From assembly GCF_009905375.1 (NCBI RefSeq), contig NC_133650.1, positions 289,900,423 to 289,964,422 of the forward strand: a stretch of 64,000 nucleotides of DNA. The letters are read 5' to 3'. Below are positions 9,610 through 20,439 of the stretch, in pieces. Under the pieces are notes generated by a model. That model worked only from the letters and a program-made list of their open reading frames with translations, was not told the origin of the DNA and did not search any database. A program made the position numbers and the translations under genes. Position 1 is the stretch's first letter; the number at the start of each line of letters is the position of its first letter. The DNA comes from Apium graveolens. Lineage: Eukaryota > Streptophyta > Magnoliopsida > Apiales > Apiaceae.

Positions 9610-12159
9610 AGGAGTGATAATGGCACTGAGTTCAAGAATTTGATAATGGAAGAGTTCTGCAAAAACCATGGAATAAAGCAGGAATTTTCTGCTCCTGGAA
9701 CTCCACAACAAAATGGAGTTGTTGAAAGGAAGAATAGAACTCTCATTAAAGCTGCACGTACAATGCTTGAAGAAGCAAAGCTTCCAACCTATTTCTGGGT
9801 TGAAGCTGTGCAGACTGCTTGTTTTACTCAAAATGCAACACTCATTAACAAGCATGGAAAAACACCATATAAGATGGTGAAGAAAAAGAAGCCAAATCTG
9901 AAATACTTTCATGTATTTGGATGCAAGTGTTTTGTTCTCAAGACTCATCCTGAACAGCTATCAAAGTTTGATCTAAAAGCTGTTAAAGGAATCTTTGTTG
10001 GATATCCACTTTCCACAAAAGCCTTCAGAGTCTATAATTTGAGAACAAAAGTGGTCATGGAATCTATCAATGTCTCTTTTGATGACAAGAAGATTACTGG
10101 TCTTGAAGATTTCATTGACCATGATCAGCTGAGATTTGAAAATGAAGACTCAAATTCTGATACTGAAAATCCTGACAGTCTAAGTCCTGATACTGTAAAC
10201 TCTGATGAATTAAACTCTGATGTTATTGAAACTGTGGTGACTACGTCAAAGGAAGATGCACCTATGCAGGGGGAGCATACTCAAGATCCTACCACATCTC
10301 AAGAAACATCAGAACTTGCATCTGGCTCTTCAAGTTTTGATTCGTCAAGTTCTGATAAGCCAAGTTCTGATAGTGCTGAAAATCTAAATACTGAAGAATC
10401 CAACTCAGAGAGCATAGTTTCAGGGGGAGCATCAGAAAATGAAAATGAAGATAGCATGGATCATGGGGGAACATCCAGTTCTAGAGAAAACCTTCCATCT
10501 GCAAGGAAGTGGACAAAATCACATACACCTGATTTGATAATTGGAAATCCTGATGCAGGTGTCAGAACTAGAACAGGTACTTCAAATGAATGTCTCTACA
10601 ATTCTTTTCTCTCTCAGACTGAGCCAAAGAAAGTGGAAGAAGCTCTTCAAGATGCTGATTGGGTGCAAGCAATGCAGGAAGAGTTAAATGAATTTGAAAG
10701 AAACAAAGTCTGGACCCTAGTGCCAAGACCAAAGAATAGATCTGTTGTTGGTACAAAGTGGGTATTCAGAAACAAAACTGACAGTGATGGCATAATTACA
10801 AGGAATAAGGCAAGGCTGGTTGCAAAAGGATATTCTCAACAGGAGGGAATTGATTATGATGAAACATTTGCACCAGTTGCTAGGTTAGAAGCCATAAGGA
10901 TATTTTTGGCTTATGCTGCTCACAAAAAGTTTACTGTCTTTCAAATGGATGTGAAAAGTGATTTTCTCAATGGAGAATTGGAGGAGGAGGTATATATTGA
11001 ACAACCTCTAGGCTTTGTAGATACCAAACATCCAGATTATGTCTACAGGCTTGATAAAGTACTTTATGGACTTAAGCAAGCTCCTAGAGCATGGTATGAG
11101 ACTTTAGCTCAGTTTCTTCTGGAAAGTGGATTCAACAGAGGAACAATAGACAAAACACTGTTCTATCTCAACCATGGAAAGGACTTACTTCTGGTTCAGA
11201 TTTATGTTGATGATATCATTTTTGGGTCTACAAATGACAAACTTTGCAAGAAGTTTGCCAAACTAATGCAGTCAAGATATCAGATGAGTATGATGGGGGA
11301 ACTTAGCTATTTTATGGGCCTTCAAGTCAAACAGAATGAAGAAGGCACTTTTATTTGTCAAACCAAGTACACCAGAAACTTGCTGAAGAAATTTGGAATG
11401 CAAGATTGTTCATGTGCATCCACTCCAATGGCCACTGCAACAAAACTGGATAAGGATACCGGTAAATCAGTAGATATTACTGACTACAGAGGTATGATTG
11501 GCTCTTTACTCTATCTAACTGCTAGTAGACCTGATATCATGTATGCTACCTGTCTTTGTGTAAGATTTCAAGCAGATCCAAGAGAACCTCACTTAACAGC
11601 TGTGAAAAGAATCTTTAAGTATCTTAAAGGAACAGCTGCTCTGGGATTATGGTATCCTAGAGAATCAGATTTTAAACTAATAGGTTACTCAGATGCAGAT
11701 TTTGCAGGTTGCAAAATTGACAGGAAAAGCACAAGTGGAAGCTGCCAATTTCTTGGAGGCAGATTGGTTTCTTGGTACAGCAAGAAACAAAAGTCAATTT
11801 CCACATCAACTGCAGAAGCAGAGTATATTGTTGCAGGAAGCTGTTGTGCACAGATTCTTTGGATGAAGAATCAGTTACTGGATTATGGGTTAACATATTT
11901 CAAAATCCCTATTTACTGTGATAATCAAAGTGCTATTTCTAAGACAGGTAATCCAGTTCAACACTCTATGACAAAGCACATCAGCATCAGGCACCACTTC
12001 ATAAGGGAACATGTGGATGAAGGTACAGTGGAATTGCACTTTGTTCCAACTGATCAACAACTAGCAGATATCTTCACAAAACCACTATGTGAAGCCACTT
12101 TTACAAGATTGGTAAATGAACTTGGAATGGTTTCAGGTTCTTTTTCTAAATCTGTCTAG
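9610..12159 (+). pseudogene. Copia-E pol, main part: integrase core, RT, RNase H
   Basis: Homology starts immediately after the TGA with [10 protein letters not shown], although the first ATG is at 9640. The integrase glutamate motif VERKNRT and the [11 protein letters not shown] block follow, then an acidic Ser/Asp-rich linker (~residues 175-290). RT begins at [11 protein letters not shown]. It includes [18 protein letters not shown] (usually KSAFLNG) and the catalytic YVDDIIFGS near residue 522. RNase H motifs are YSDADFAGC near residue 681, STAEAEYIV and CDNQSAI, ending with [18 protein letters not shown]. The frame is open for 839 codons, so this part is the best-preserved copia pol in the window. 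Without the upstream stops it would replicate the element in the particle. Confidence 0.93.
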
Positions 12160-13490
12160 TTTTGTTCTGATGCATCAGACTTTATGATCAGTATTTACAG
12201 AATGTAATCTCTTTGTTTATTCTGTGCTTAATTGAAATACACGTTTAAGTACTGATTGTTGTCTGATATATGTTTCTAAACTCTGATAAGTGATATGTCT
12301 GTTCAAGTAACTATTCAATCCTATGAGGATAACTGTGCTAGATACTGACCTAGTAGTCTTCAATAAACAAATGATTCCATGTAAGAAGTAATTATTTCAG
12401 TGGAAATCTTATGACACTAGCAAATTCTGATAATTGAGCTTAGTTGAGTTTACTTTGTTTATCTTATTACTAAGTCATAAATTAGAATAATGCTACTCAT
12501 CTGTTAAGTTCTGATACTAGTAAAACTGCTGAATGTACTAAGTGCTGATAAACCTCACTTATCAAAAGAAAAAGCAAAAAGATCAAAAAATAAAATCGGG
12601 TACTCCTTTGAGATCTAGAGTAAAAATGTGGAAGGGACGATCCAAGTGCATTGTTCGTATTAAGTAAATATGCATTAGAAAAGCAAAATATTTTCTTGGT
12701 GACTTTTCACACTCTATGAGTACTGGAGAAATACTCTGATAATAGCATAAATTCTGATAAGCAGTCGTGACTCACTTACACTGAGAAGCCACTGTAAAAT
12801 AGAATTTCAAAAGATGCATAAAATTAGCACAAAACAGTTGAGGTGGACTCAAGCATGAACTCATTCATCAGTAGGTTTCAGGACAATGACAGCTCTTTAG
12901 CAAAATTTTAGTTATGCCTTATTTCTAAGATGTACTGAAGTGAATCAGACTTTACTCTTTGTCTATTATTTAGCTTAATGCACACACTAATCACTCCATC
13001 TGAATGATGAAAATTTCTGTGGAGGTCTATGTTATTTTAGATAAACAGTCATTGTGTCATTTTGCACAAACTCTGAGGACAAGTTCTGGTTGCATATTCT
13101 GATGATTAAGTTCCGAAGAGTATAACTCAGAACTTGTATGAGGACTTACTAAGATAGGCATTCCTTTTTCGAGTTAAGAAATTATGTTCTGATGAATGTT
13201 AAGTTCTAATATTACAGTCTAATGTTTTACTTGACTTATCTGTGAATAAAATTTGATAACAGTCTCAGTTAATATTTGAATATGTTGAAGTGGAAGATTA
13301 ATAGTCACTATGGTTAGGGTTAATGGTATTTGTACTTGAACAGTCCACTCTTACTTGTTTCTTGTGCGCATTAAACCATGGTTCCTCTTTCCAATGAATG
13401 TTATTCTTTTTCAAAGTCTAGGGAGACGAGGTAAAATTAATTCTACCTGTCAGCATTAAATACTTTTACGTCTCCTGGCATTCTCTTGCC
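12160..13490. other. Copia-E spacer between pol and 90-codon ORF
   Basis: About 1.3 kb without an open frame of note. It is AT-rich and holds many sense-strand copies of TTCTGATA and close variants. No similarity to the Copia-A palindromic array is visible. Spacers this long between pol and the downstream ORF differ from elements in which the second ORF follows pol directly. Confidence 0.6.
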
Positions 13491-13498
13491 TATATAGC
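13491..13498 (+). promoter_or_regulatory. TATA-like box before the 90-codon ORF
   Basis: TATATAGC lies 82 bp upstream of the ATG at 13573. A pyrimidine-rich leader with CTTCATACTTTTTCT at 13546-13560 follows. The same leader motif recurs before the next ORF at 14444-14458, also after a TATA-like box. This suggests an internal promoter, inferred from sequence only. Confidence 0.45.
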
Positions 13499-13572
13499 AG
13501 CCACTTCACATCAGCCTTCCCATCAAATTCTTCTCACACACTTATCTTCATACTTTTTCTTTCAAAAATACA

Positions 13573-13845
13573 ATGGTAAGATACAACATGTTTTTGAACT
13601 ACCAAAACTTTAATATGGAGCTAAGCTGTGCCGACTGGCAGCAGGAATGGCACGTCACGGCCATTCCTGAGGAGATATGGGACTTTGTCCCACATGAGGT
13701 ACTGACCCACCTTCTGTTCTTCTATATGGATTACCATTGCCATCTGGAGCGATTGGAGGAGGAAAGACTGGCAGCTCTCCGCCAGCAAGAGCGAATCATC
13801 AGACTCGCCATTCTGTTTGTCGAGAGTAGGAAGAAGAAGAAATGA
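13573..13845 (+). CDS. Copia-E small ORF, 90 aa, unknown function
   Basis: The frame runs from the first ATG after a TATA-like box to a TGA. The protein is rich in Trp, His and Glu in its first half (DWQQEWHV, IPEEIWDFVPHEV). Residues ~57-85 have a helix-forming charged pattern with Leu/Ile spacing (HLERLEEERLAALRQQERIIRLAILF), then a basic end RKKKK. I do not recognise the family. It could be a captured plant fragment or an accessory protein of this element group. No counterpart was found in Copia-A. The basic tail could bind nucleic acid or act in nuclear import, which is speculation. Confidence 0.5.
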   Translation: MVRYNMFLNYQNFNMELSCADWQQEWHVTAIPEEIWDFVPHEVLTHLLFFYMDYHCHLERLEEERLAALRQQERIIRLAILFVESRKKKK

Positions 13846-14555
13846 TTTAATCTTGTCTTCTTCCTATTTTTCTTCATCATCAGCTTTGTCAGGCTTCTTA
13901 GCTAGGACTAAAGCTGTTGATGTTAGGTTTAGTAGCTTAGGGAAATCTTGTATAAGTACTGATGTAATTTCCATTTCATAAATGTATTCTCTTGATATAT
14001 TAATGAAATTTGTTTTTGCTTCAAGATTTTGTCTCTAAGATATTTGGTAATGCATTGATAAATCCTGATTGATATTCTGATGACCATATAAATTCTGTTT
14101 TAATTTAAGTTCTGATTTTTTTTATCAGCACTTACTCATCTAATTTATCTTGGTCATTTTTACGTGATTTACTTTCAGAATATTAATGATGCAGTGAAAA
14201 ATAATTAACTCAGTGGGAACGGTTTTAATTTTGAATTAAAACTGTTTCACCTTGATTAATGGAATATCTGGGTAAATGGAACGGTTTTTCCTTGCAAACA
14301 GGCAAGTGGGTAAGTAATGATTCCTGTTTTCTCGAGCCCAGTAACTATCCGTTATTACTGCATGTCTGACAGGTGTCCAACGGTAACATTTTTGTTCAGA
14401 GTATAAGTACAACAGAGAGAGGATTTCTTTAATCTTTTATTTCCTTCATACTTTTTCTCTCTACTTGCTTTTACTCTCTCTTTCTCTCACGTTGGTTTTT
14501 CATACAGACATTTTATCAAACACCTAACAGGCACTTTTAAATCTTAATTTTTCAC
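13846..14555. other. Copia-E upstream region of the second downstream ORF
   Basis: This non-coding 710 bp carries a TATA-like TATAAGTA at 14402-14409 and a pyrimidine-rich leader up to the ATG at 14556. Three AACGG motifs lie upstream: near 14220, 14280 and 14379. The last, TCCAACGGTAA, is close to the plant M-phase MSA motif bound by three-repeat Myb proteins. An inverted repeat around 14223-14250 pairs AACGGTTTTAATT with AATTAAAACTGTT. It looks like a promoter region, but activity is untested. Confidence 0.5.
14402..14409 (+). promoter_or_regulatory. TATA-like box before the large downstream ORF
   Basis: TATAAGTA stands 154 bp before the ATG. The leader motif CTTCATACTTTTTCT follows at 14444-14458, as it does before the 90-codon ORF. 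Confidence 0.45.
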
Positions 14556-15287
14556 ATGGCACCTAAGGATTTAATCATTGATGGAGCTAAGTTTGTTCCA
14601 AACAACTATGCTGCAATTCTTGATCATGCTGAAGCTCCATCTGAATTGCATTTTGTGCAAGATCTTCTTGCGCACAGTGAGATTGGGTATGCATTAACTC
14701 AGCCTGAAGTCTTTTCGAGTCAACAAGTTCTGACATTTTGGCGGACTGGGCACTTTGATGATGGTGGTAAACATGGCACTCCCAGTATTGTTTTTGAAGT
14801 GGGTGATTCATCTTATGCAGTCACTCCTGGTACAATACGCAAAGCTCTACATCTCCCAGAAAATTGTAATTTTTCAACTCCAGAGGAATCAGCACTTCAG
14901 GAGTTAATGGCTGATTTGGGATATGAAAAGAGTTTGGCAAAGCTTGGGCAGTTAAAAAGGGCTAATATCAGAAGAGAATGGAGTTTCTTCTTTGACTGCA
15001 TCACCAAAGCTTTTGGGAACAAATGTTCGAATTTTGATGCTATCCCAATTCTGAGTCAGCACATAGGGTATGCTATTATCCATCAAACTCATTTTGATTT
15101 TGCAACTGGAATAATTGGTTTTATTGGGGATAGGATGACAGAGGATAGAAATATTGTCTATTTTGCTAGATTCTGTCAACTTATATATACTTTTTGTACT
15201 GATGAACCTCAATTAGTCAGTTCCTCAACCCCACCTTTTAGAGTTGCAAAACGATATTTTAATGATCTGGTAAATGCTAAATGCTAA
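14556..15287 (+). pseudogene. Copia-E large downstream ORF, first part (243 codons)
   Basis: This is the best-preserved part of a region of about 1000 codons. It matches the Copia-A downstream ORF along nearly its whole length, with the shared EWSFFFD..KAF...F block at residues 141-182 and SYAVTPGTIRKALHLP at 86-101. The block may correspond to the domain often annotated as a plant transposon protein, but I cannot confirm this. There is no signal peptide or membrane segment, so the envelope label used for SIRE elements is not supported here. TAA codons at 15285 and 15291 end the frame, yet the same frame goes on with similar composition. Confidence 0.72.
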
Positions 15288-16424
15288 TACTAAGAAAAAA
15301 GTGGTTAGACCATTACAGATTCCTCAGTCTGTAAAACAGATCCTCAGGAAGCTGTTTCTGAAAAGGCTAACACACCTTCTGTGTCTTTTGTTGATCCAGG
15401 CACAAGTGCTGATATTGATGTTCAAAACTTGGTTGTGCCTGCAGTAATTCTCTTAGAAGCTCCAACAACAAATAATCCTTCCACAACACCTGTTACTGAT
15501 GCTGTTTAAATTCCAGATTTATCAACAACACCTTCTCTGCATCAAGATGCTGATGATCAGAATTTAGGTGAGCATCAGGATATGGCTGTTGATCAGAACT
15601 TAGAACAAGATCAGCCATTAGAGGATGCTGAAGCCTCTATTGCTACTCACACTGTTGTCTTATCAGAAGATACTGATTCTTTAAGTTCTGATGCTGCAAA
15701 TGCTGGAGATACTGGTGATGCTGCTCCAACTGTAGATGATGATGAAGCAGGTCCTTCAGGACATACTCCTCAACAGACTCTTCCTAAGTCTGAACTGGTT
15801 GAGAAGTTTGTTACCGGAGAAGCACCAGTACCTTGGAGTGAAACTCCTGCAGGTCAGGAGTGGACTAAGGAATGGAACTCAGTTTCATGTGTTCTAACTG
15901 ACAAGCATCTTGCTGAGCACTTGACTAAAGCTGATGAAATGTTAAATTCTGATGATTTCAAAACTCAGCTTAGAGTCACTGCATTGAGTACTAAACATTT
16001 ACAAGGCCTTCATTCAACTACTCATGCAGAGCTACACAAGATTAAGGAGAACTTTATCAAACAAGAACAAGTTTGTAAAATTAATAAGAAAAAGTTCTTC
16101 CAACCTACCATTGACAGGATTGCTTATATTGAGAAGACTTAAGATCATCAACAAGCACAGATTGATGAAATTCTGAAAAATCAAGCTTCTCAGCAATCAC
16201 AACTAACTGAAATCCAATCCTCAGTGGAATTGCTTATCTCTCTTCTACTACCTGCTGATGCCAAAAAGGGGGAGAAAGTGATTAAGTCCAAATGCAAGAC
16301 TGACAAGACACTGACAGGAAAGGATAATGAAAAAGATGATCAAGGAAGCTCTGGAATGGAGGTAGAGGATTCACATCAAGACAAGCTAGTCACAGGACAA
16401 GTTCTGATACTGGGAAGAGAATAA
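15288..16424 (+). pseudogene. Copia-E large downstream ORF, middle part
   Basis: The same frame as 14556 continues with stops at 15291, 15306, near 15507 and at 16140. Between them the predicted protein is acidic and rich in Thr, Asp and Ser (about 15380-15800). A helical part with Glu/Lys/Gln follows (15800-16240), including WSETPAGQEWTKEWNSVS. The composition across the stops is constant, which indicates decay of one long frame rather than separate genes. A frame change near 16424-16440 separates it from the last part. Confidence 0.68.
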
Positions 16425-16441
16425 GTTCTGCTACTGGTAAA

Positions 16442-17581
16442 ATGATAAGTTCTGATGAACTTTTAGATCTTGATGAGGAAATGTCAAGACAGTTATTTCT
16501 TCAGGAAAATCCAGGAATGGACTTGGAAAGTCTAAAGGAAGAAGAAGCAAGGCTTAAATCAGAGAAAGTCACATCTAAATCTGAAGCTTCTGGTAAAAAA
16601 CCACTTGCAAAACTCAAAGGCATTGTGATCAAAGAAAGGACACATACTGAAGCAACATTGGCTAGATCACAACCACAGATAGATCCAAGATTCAAGGGTA
16701 AAGAAAAGGTTGGTGAACCTATCAAGGTTTATGTACCTCCTGAGGATGAAGAAATTACTGATGAAAAGGATGATCTTGCTCTAACTTCAAGAAAAGTTCT
16801 TAAAACAACCTCTGACATGGCTCAAGTTGTTCAGAGTCAAGAAATTGTAAGTTCTGATATTCAGAAGAAGCAAGTAACCTCTGACATAGCTCAAGTTAAC
16901 TTGATATCAGAAGATAGATCAAAGACACTCCTACCAGGATTCACTAAAGCAAAACAGACTCAACCTTTGAAGACTACTGCAAGTGAACCAGGTATTGGAG
17001 CAACACCTGAGAGATTGAATCAACCGGAATCTGTACAGATGGTTTACCATACCTACTTGAAAGAATACATCATGTTGTATTTCATGACAGATGGTAGGGT
17101 TTATCATATAAGACAAAATGCCATTCCATTGAAGTATTTTGAAGAATTGGAGCATGTACTTTTCTTACTTCAAGTGGATGACAGAATAACAGGGACTGCT
17201 GCAAACTACTTAAAAGAACAGATTCAGAGACAGAAAAGGCTTTATTCTGTTAAGTCTGACAGCACATATGTTCCAAAGTACAGAGATCACAATGGTGATA
17301 TTGTTGATATGAAGCCTAATACTGCACAGATCAGAACATATCTTGGTATTAAGGGACTTGAATTCAATTTGGAGTCTGACAAAGCATATGTCATAAGACT
17401 AGATCAGGAGTTGAGAAAAGCAAAGATCAATGATCTCAGAGCTGCAATCTTTCAAACTGGTAAAGATACTGCAGAGCTTAAAGATGCCAAAAGGAGAATG
17501 ATTGATGAACTCAGATATGCTGAGAAATGTTTGTTGAAGAACTATCTCAGAACAACTCCTGACATCAGAGAGATCAGATGA
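16442..17581 (+). pseudogene. Copia-E large downstream ORF, last part (379 codons)
   Basis: The frame is shifted relative to 14556-16424 and open for 379 codons. The first ~170 residues are charged and rich in Ser, Lys and Glu. Residues ~190-300 look folded, with aromatic residues (MVYHTYLKEYIMLYFMTDGRVYHIRQNAIPL is the core, seen as YHTYLKEYIMLYF and YHIRQNAIPL). The end is a charged helical region (ELRKAKINDLRAAIF, ELKDAKRRMIDELRYAEK) suggesting a coiled coil. The family is not recognised. The ATG at 16442 is probably internal to the original frame. Confidence 0.65.
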
Positions 17582-17779
17582 TGAAGCCAAGTTGAAGATC
17601 TACAACTGCTTAAATTCTGATATTTGTATAGACTGAAGTTGTTATCAGAAGTTGAATATTGGTAAACTTTAAGGACTGTAAGTTGTAGTTATCTAGTCTA
17701 ATTCTCATGCATTTGTACTTAATGTTTTTGACATCATCAAATATCTGTTAAACTTGTATATTATGCTAATTTACAAGTT

Positions 17780-17787
17780 GGGGGAGA
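17780..17787 (+). other. Polypurine tract of Copia-E
   Basis: GGGGGAGA is one base before the 3' LTR start, the usual primer for plus-strand DNA synthesis. Confidence 0.9.
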
Positions 17788-17788
17788 T

Positions 17789-18401
17789 TGTTAGATATAT
17801 TTGATAATGTCATGGCTAATATAATTTATGTTTAAATTTCAGATCTTACTTAACAGGACAAATTAGTACTTAACTGTTGATCAGTACTTATACTAGAAGT
17901 CAGGACTTAAGGATATCAGTACTTATATTATCAGGAGATAATTATCAGAAGTTAGATATCAGAACTTAAGTGCTGAAGGATGATCAGAGAAGGATTGTAG
18001 CTGATTAAAGGAAAGAAGATCGAGATAAACATAAGAAGAGATATGCATGAAGAAGGAATTCTGTGAAGAATGGAATACTTGGAAGAAAAGATATCTGATT
18101 GATATATTTTAGGAAGCAGAATTATATTCCATATCAATTAGCGATTATCTTGTAACTGTGTAGTATATAAACACAGACATAGGGTTTACACTATAAGTAT
18201 TATCATATATTCGAGAAGATTATTCATTGTAACCCTAGCAGCTCTCGTGATATTTGTTCATCACTGAGAGGTAACAGTTCCATACTGTAACAGAGTTTAT
18301 TGTTTCAATAAAGTTTGTTTTCTGTTACTTAATATATTAAAGTTCGATTTGATTGTATTATACACTGTATTCACCCCCTCTACAGTGTGTGTGACCTAAC
18401 A
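17789..18401 (+). repeat. Copia-E 3' LTR
   Basis: 613 bp, same length as the 5' copy, with about 16 mismatches, mostly transitions and one cluster of three changes near 17995. TATA box at 18164-18170 and AATAAA at 18307-18312. Confidence 0.96.
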
Positions 18402-18406
18402 GATAA
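18402..18406. repeat. Target site duplication GATAA, right copy (Copia-E)
   Basis: GATAA follows the 3' LTR end directly and matches 5787-5791. Confidence 0.93.
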
Positions 18407-18812
18407 CATTTCCAGCTAGCAAACAGCCATATCCCTCAGTTAAACCTTTGCTGTTATCTCCAAAGGTAACCACTGGGCCAGCTTTCTCAACCACATTTGA
18501 TAGCAGGGCTCTATCTCCGGTCATATGTCTTGACGTTCCGCTGTCAAGAATCCACATTACCGGTTGTACCTGTTTAATGCCCTGTAATACAAATGGATTA
18601 GACCTTCTTCGGAACCCAAGCTTGGTTGGGTCCGGCATATTTGTAAAACTGGCCTTTATCAGGAAAAACAACATTCTTAACTTTAATGTTCTCAACTTTC
18701 TCAATGACTGGACATTTGACCTTATGAACAGCCTTGACAAATTTCTGTTTAGGCTTAGGCACAAATGTCTCCTTTCTAGCTTTAGGAGGACTAGCAGTCT
18801 TAGACCTATCAT
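18402..18812 (-). pseudogene. Copia-A pol start: protease
   Basis: The frame contains WILDSGTSRHMTGDRALLS, the copia aspartic protease motif, then VVTFGDNSKGLTEGYG. It runs directly into the Copia-E insertion and resumes at 5791. The part upstream of about 18600 is a shadow of gag in another frame. Pol is therefore in a different frame from gag in this element, with the gag stop at 18598. Confidence 0.85.
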
Positions 18813-20045
18813 GCTTCCTATTATTCACATGCTGACGAGGAGTAGTCTTATCATTAGAAACATGCTTACCATTAAAATAAGCATACATCAAATTAAAAGC
18901 ACAAGACATACAATCAGGAACACTACATGCTTTATGAGAGGGATTAACAATAGGCAATTTATGCATGGTAGACATGGCATTTGTGTTATCCAACTCATGT
19001 GTGTCTGAGTTAGTCTCAGTTGCTTTCACAACTTTGACTGGAACCTTTGACACACTTGACTTGGAAACAGCTTTCTCATTAGCAAGATCTTCAATACAGA
19101 TTTCTTCTTGAATAATAAATGAGGTCTCATCAAATGGTTCAGCAATTGATTCTTTATAGAGGGGTTCATCAACACCCTTAAGCACATGTGGTACTTCCCT
19201 ACCTTTAGCACAGACATGAGGAGGGGAGTTTATGCCTAATTTTCCAATAGCAACATTGTAATCATAACCTATTCCAGATGTTTGATTAACAGCTTGCTTA
19301 TTGTAAAACTCTTTGGACTTCGAACAAGAATTAAAGTAAGCTTTAACCTTAGCCTCAAGACCGGTGATCTTGTCTTTGAGAATAGTTTCGAGTTGTCTAT
19401 AACAGTCAACTCTATTCTCTAGAAAAGATACTTGTTCTTTTAATTTATCTTGATTAATGTGCACAAGTCTTAATTCATTGACCTCTTTCTAAAGGTCTTT
19501 GATTTCTTGATTTAACATTTCATTATCACGACGAGCACAATCTAAGGAACCTCCTAGATGATAAACTAATTCAGCATCAGTAAATTTTACCTCTTTTCTT
19601 GACGATGAGGTATTTGCATCACTAGCCATGAGAGCAAGATTCCCAACTTCTTCATCTTCACTGTCAGTATCATCCCAGCTTCTTCCCTTTGCCAGGTAAG
19701 CCCTTTCAGATTTACTCTTCTGATTAGAATCATAAGAATTCTTCCTAACTTGTTTTGGCTTCATGCATTCTGTGGCAAAGTGTCCCAACTCATTGTAGTT
19801 GAAGCATCGAATGGTGCTTCGATCAACCATCCCTGTTTTGTACCCACCACTGCTGGTGTTAGAGGATGAAGATCCACCTTTCTGGAATCTGTTGTAGTTG
19901 GACTTGTACTTGAACTTGGGATTCCTCTTGAATCTGACATTGGAGAATCTCTTGACAATCAGGGCCATTGACTCATCTTCCAATTGCTCCAGTTCTTCCA
20001 AGGAATAAAAATCATCTCCTGATTGATTTGTAGTAGGAGGATCAA
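18598..20045 (-). pseudogene. Copia-A gag, C-terminal two thirds
   Basis: The frame continues the gag fragment at 33987-34442 across the Gypsy-F insertion. A knuckle near 19800 reads CFNYNELGHFATEC, where the second cysteine of CCHC is tyrosine. Then come SWDDTDSEDEE, a coiled-coil-like part (19330-19560) and a basic Lys/Pro-rich part, ending AWVPKKV. One in-frame TAG near 19489 breaks it; the frame is the same on both sides. Copia-E gag has the same order of parts. Confidence 0.85.
20041..20045. repeat. Target site duplication ATCAA, left copy (Gypsy-F)
   Basis: ATCAA precedes TGTAACACC and recurs at 33982-33986 after the other end. Confidence 0.93.
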
Positions 20046-20337
20046 TGTAACACCCCCAGATCCGGGGTCGGGGATCCGGGTCGTCACGGTCTTTCTTTCC
20101 ACAATATCACTTCACTTAATTAATAATAAATAACCTTATGCTGTGACCCCACACTAACACACACCACAACCCGTTATAGTCTCAGAGATGAAATTTAAAT
20201 AAGTACAAGTCTTTGAATCCACAATTTAAAAGTTATTACAACCCAAAATGATTACTTGATAAATTTACAGTTAATTGCCATTATCTGCCACAAGTTATAA
20301 TTATACATAATTGATTCTCAAAAGTAGATGGTCTGAT

Positions 20338-20439
20338 CTACAATAGATCTACCTCTGCAGCTATAGCAGCTACAACATCAACGGGAAGACGCGGGACGCT
20401 TCCCACGCGCTTGCGCTGGGTCTGCTGGAGTCTGGCCAT
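20338..20439 (-). CDS. LTR micro-ORF, 33 aa (Gypsy-F 3' LTR)
   Basis: ATG-to-TAG frame reading MARLQQTQRKRVG, then SVPRLPVDVVAAIAAEVDLL. It lies about 290-390 bp from the LTR 3' end and probably in the transcript leader. The Gypsy-C LTRs encode a close variant and the Gypsy-D LTRs a divergent one. It may be an upstream ORF that tunes gag translation, or simply conserved DNA. Confidence 0.4.
   Translation of the reverse strand: MARLQQTQRKRVGSVPRLPVDVVAAIAAEVDLL

Larger units (their letters stand above)
5792..18401 (+). mobile_element. Copia-E: full-length SIRE-type Ty1-copia element
   Basis: The 12,610-bp element has two 613-bp LTRs beginning TGTTAG and ending CTAACA. A tRNA-Met primer site follows the 5' LTR by two bases. 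Gag and pol come next in copia order (protease, integrase, RT, RNase H), then a long downstream region with a 90-codon ORF and a broken ~1000-codon ORF. A GGGGGAGA polypurine tract precedes the 3' LTR. Target duplication is GATAA. About 16 mismatches and no indels separate the LTRs. It is inserted head-to-tail opposite to Copia-A, which it splits. Coding parts carry one frameshift in gag and several stops, so this copy is not autonomous now. Confidence 0.96.

Noticed and set aside
7150..10756. Minus-strand frames of 60-168 codons opposite Copia-E gag and pol
   Set aside because: They are shadows of the coding strand with no known motif.
14556..17581. Retroviral-type envelope gene
   Set aside because: No signal peptide, cleavage site or membrane anchor is visible in any of the three parts.
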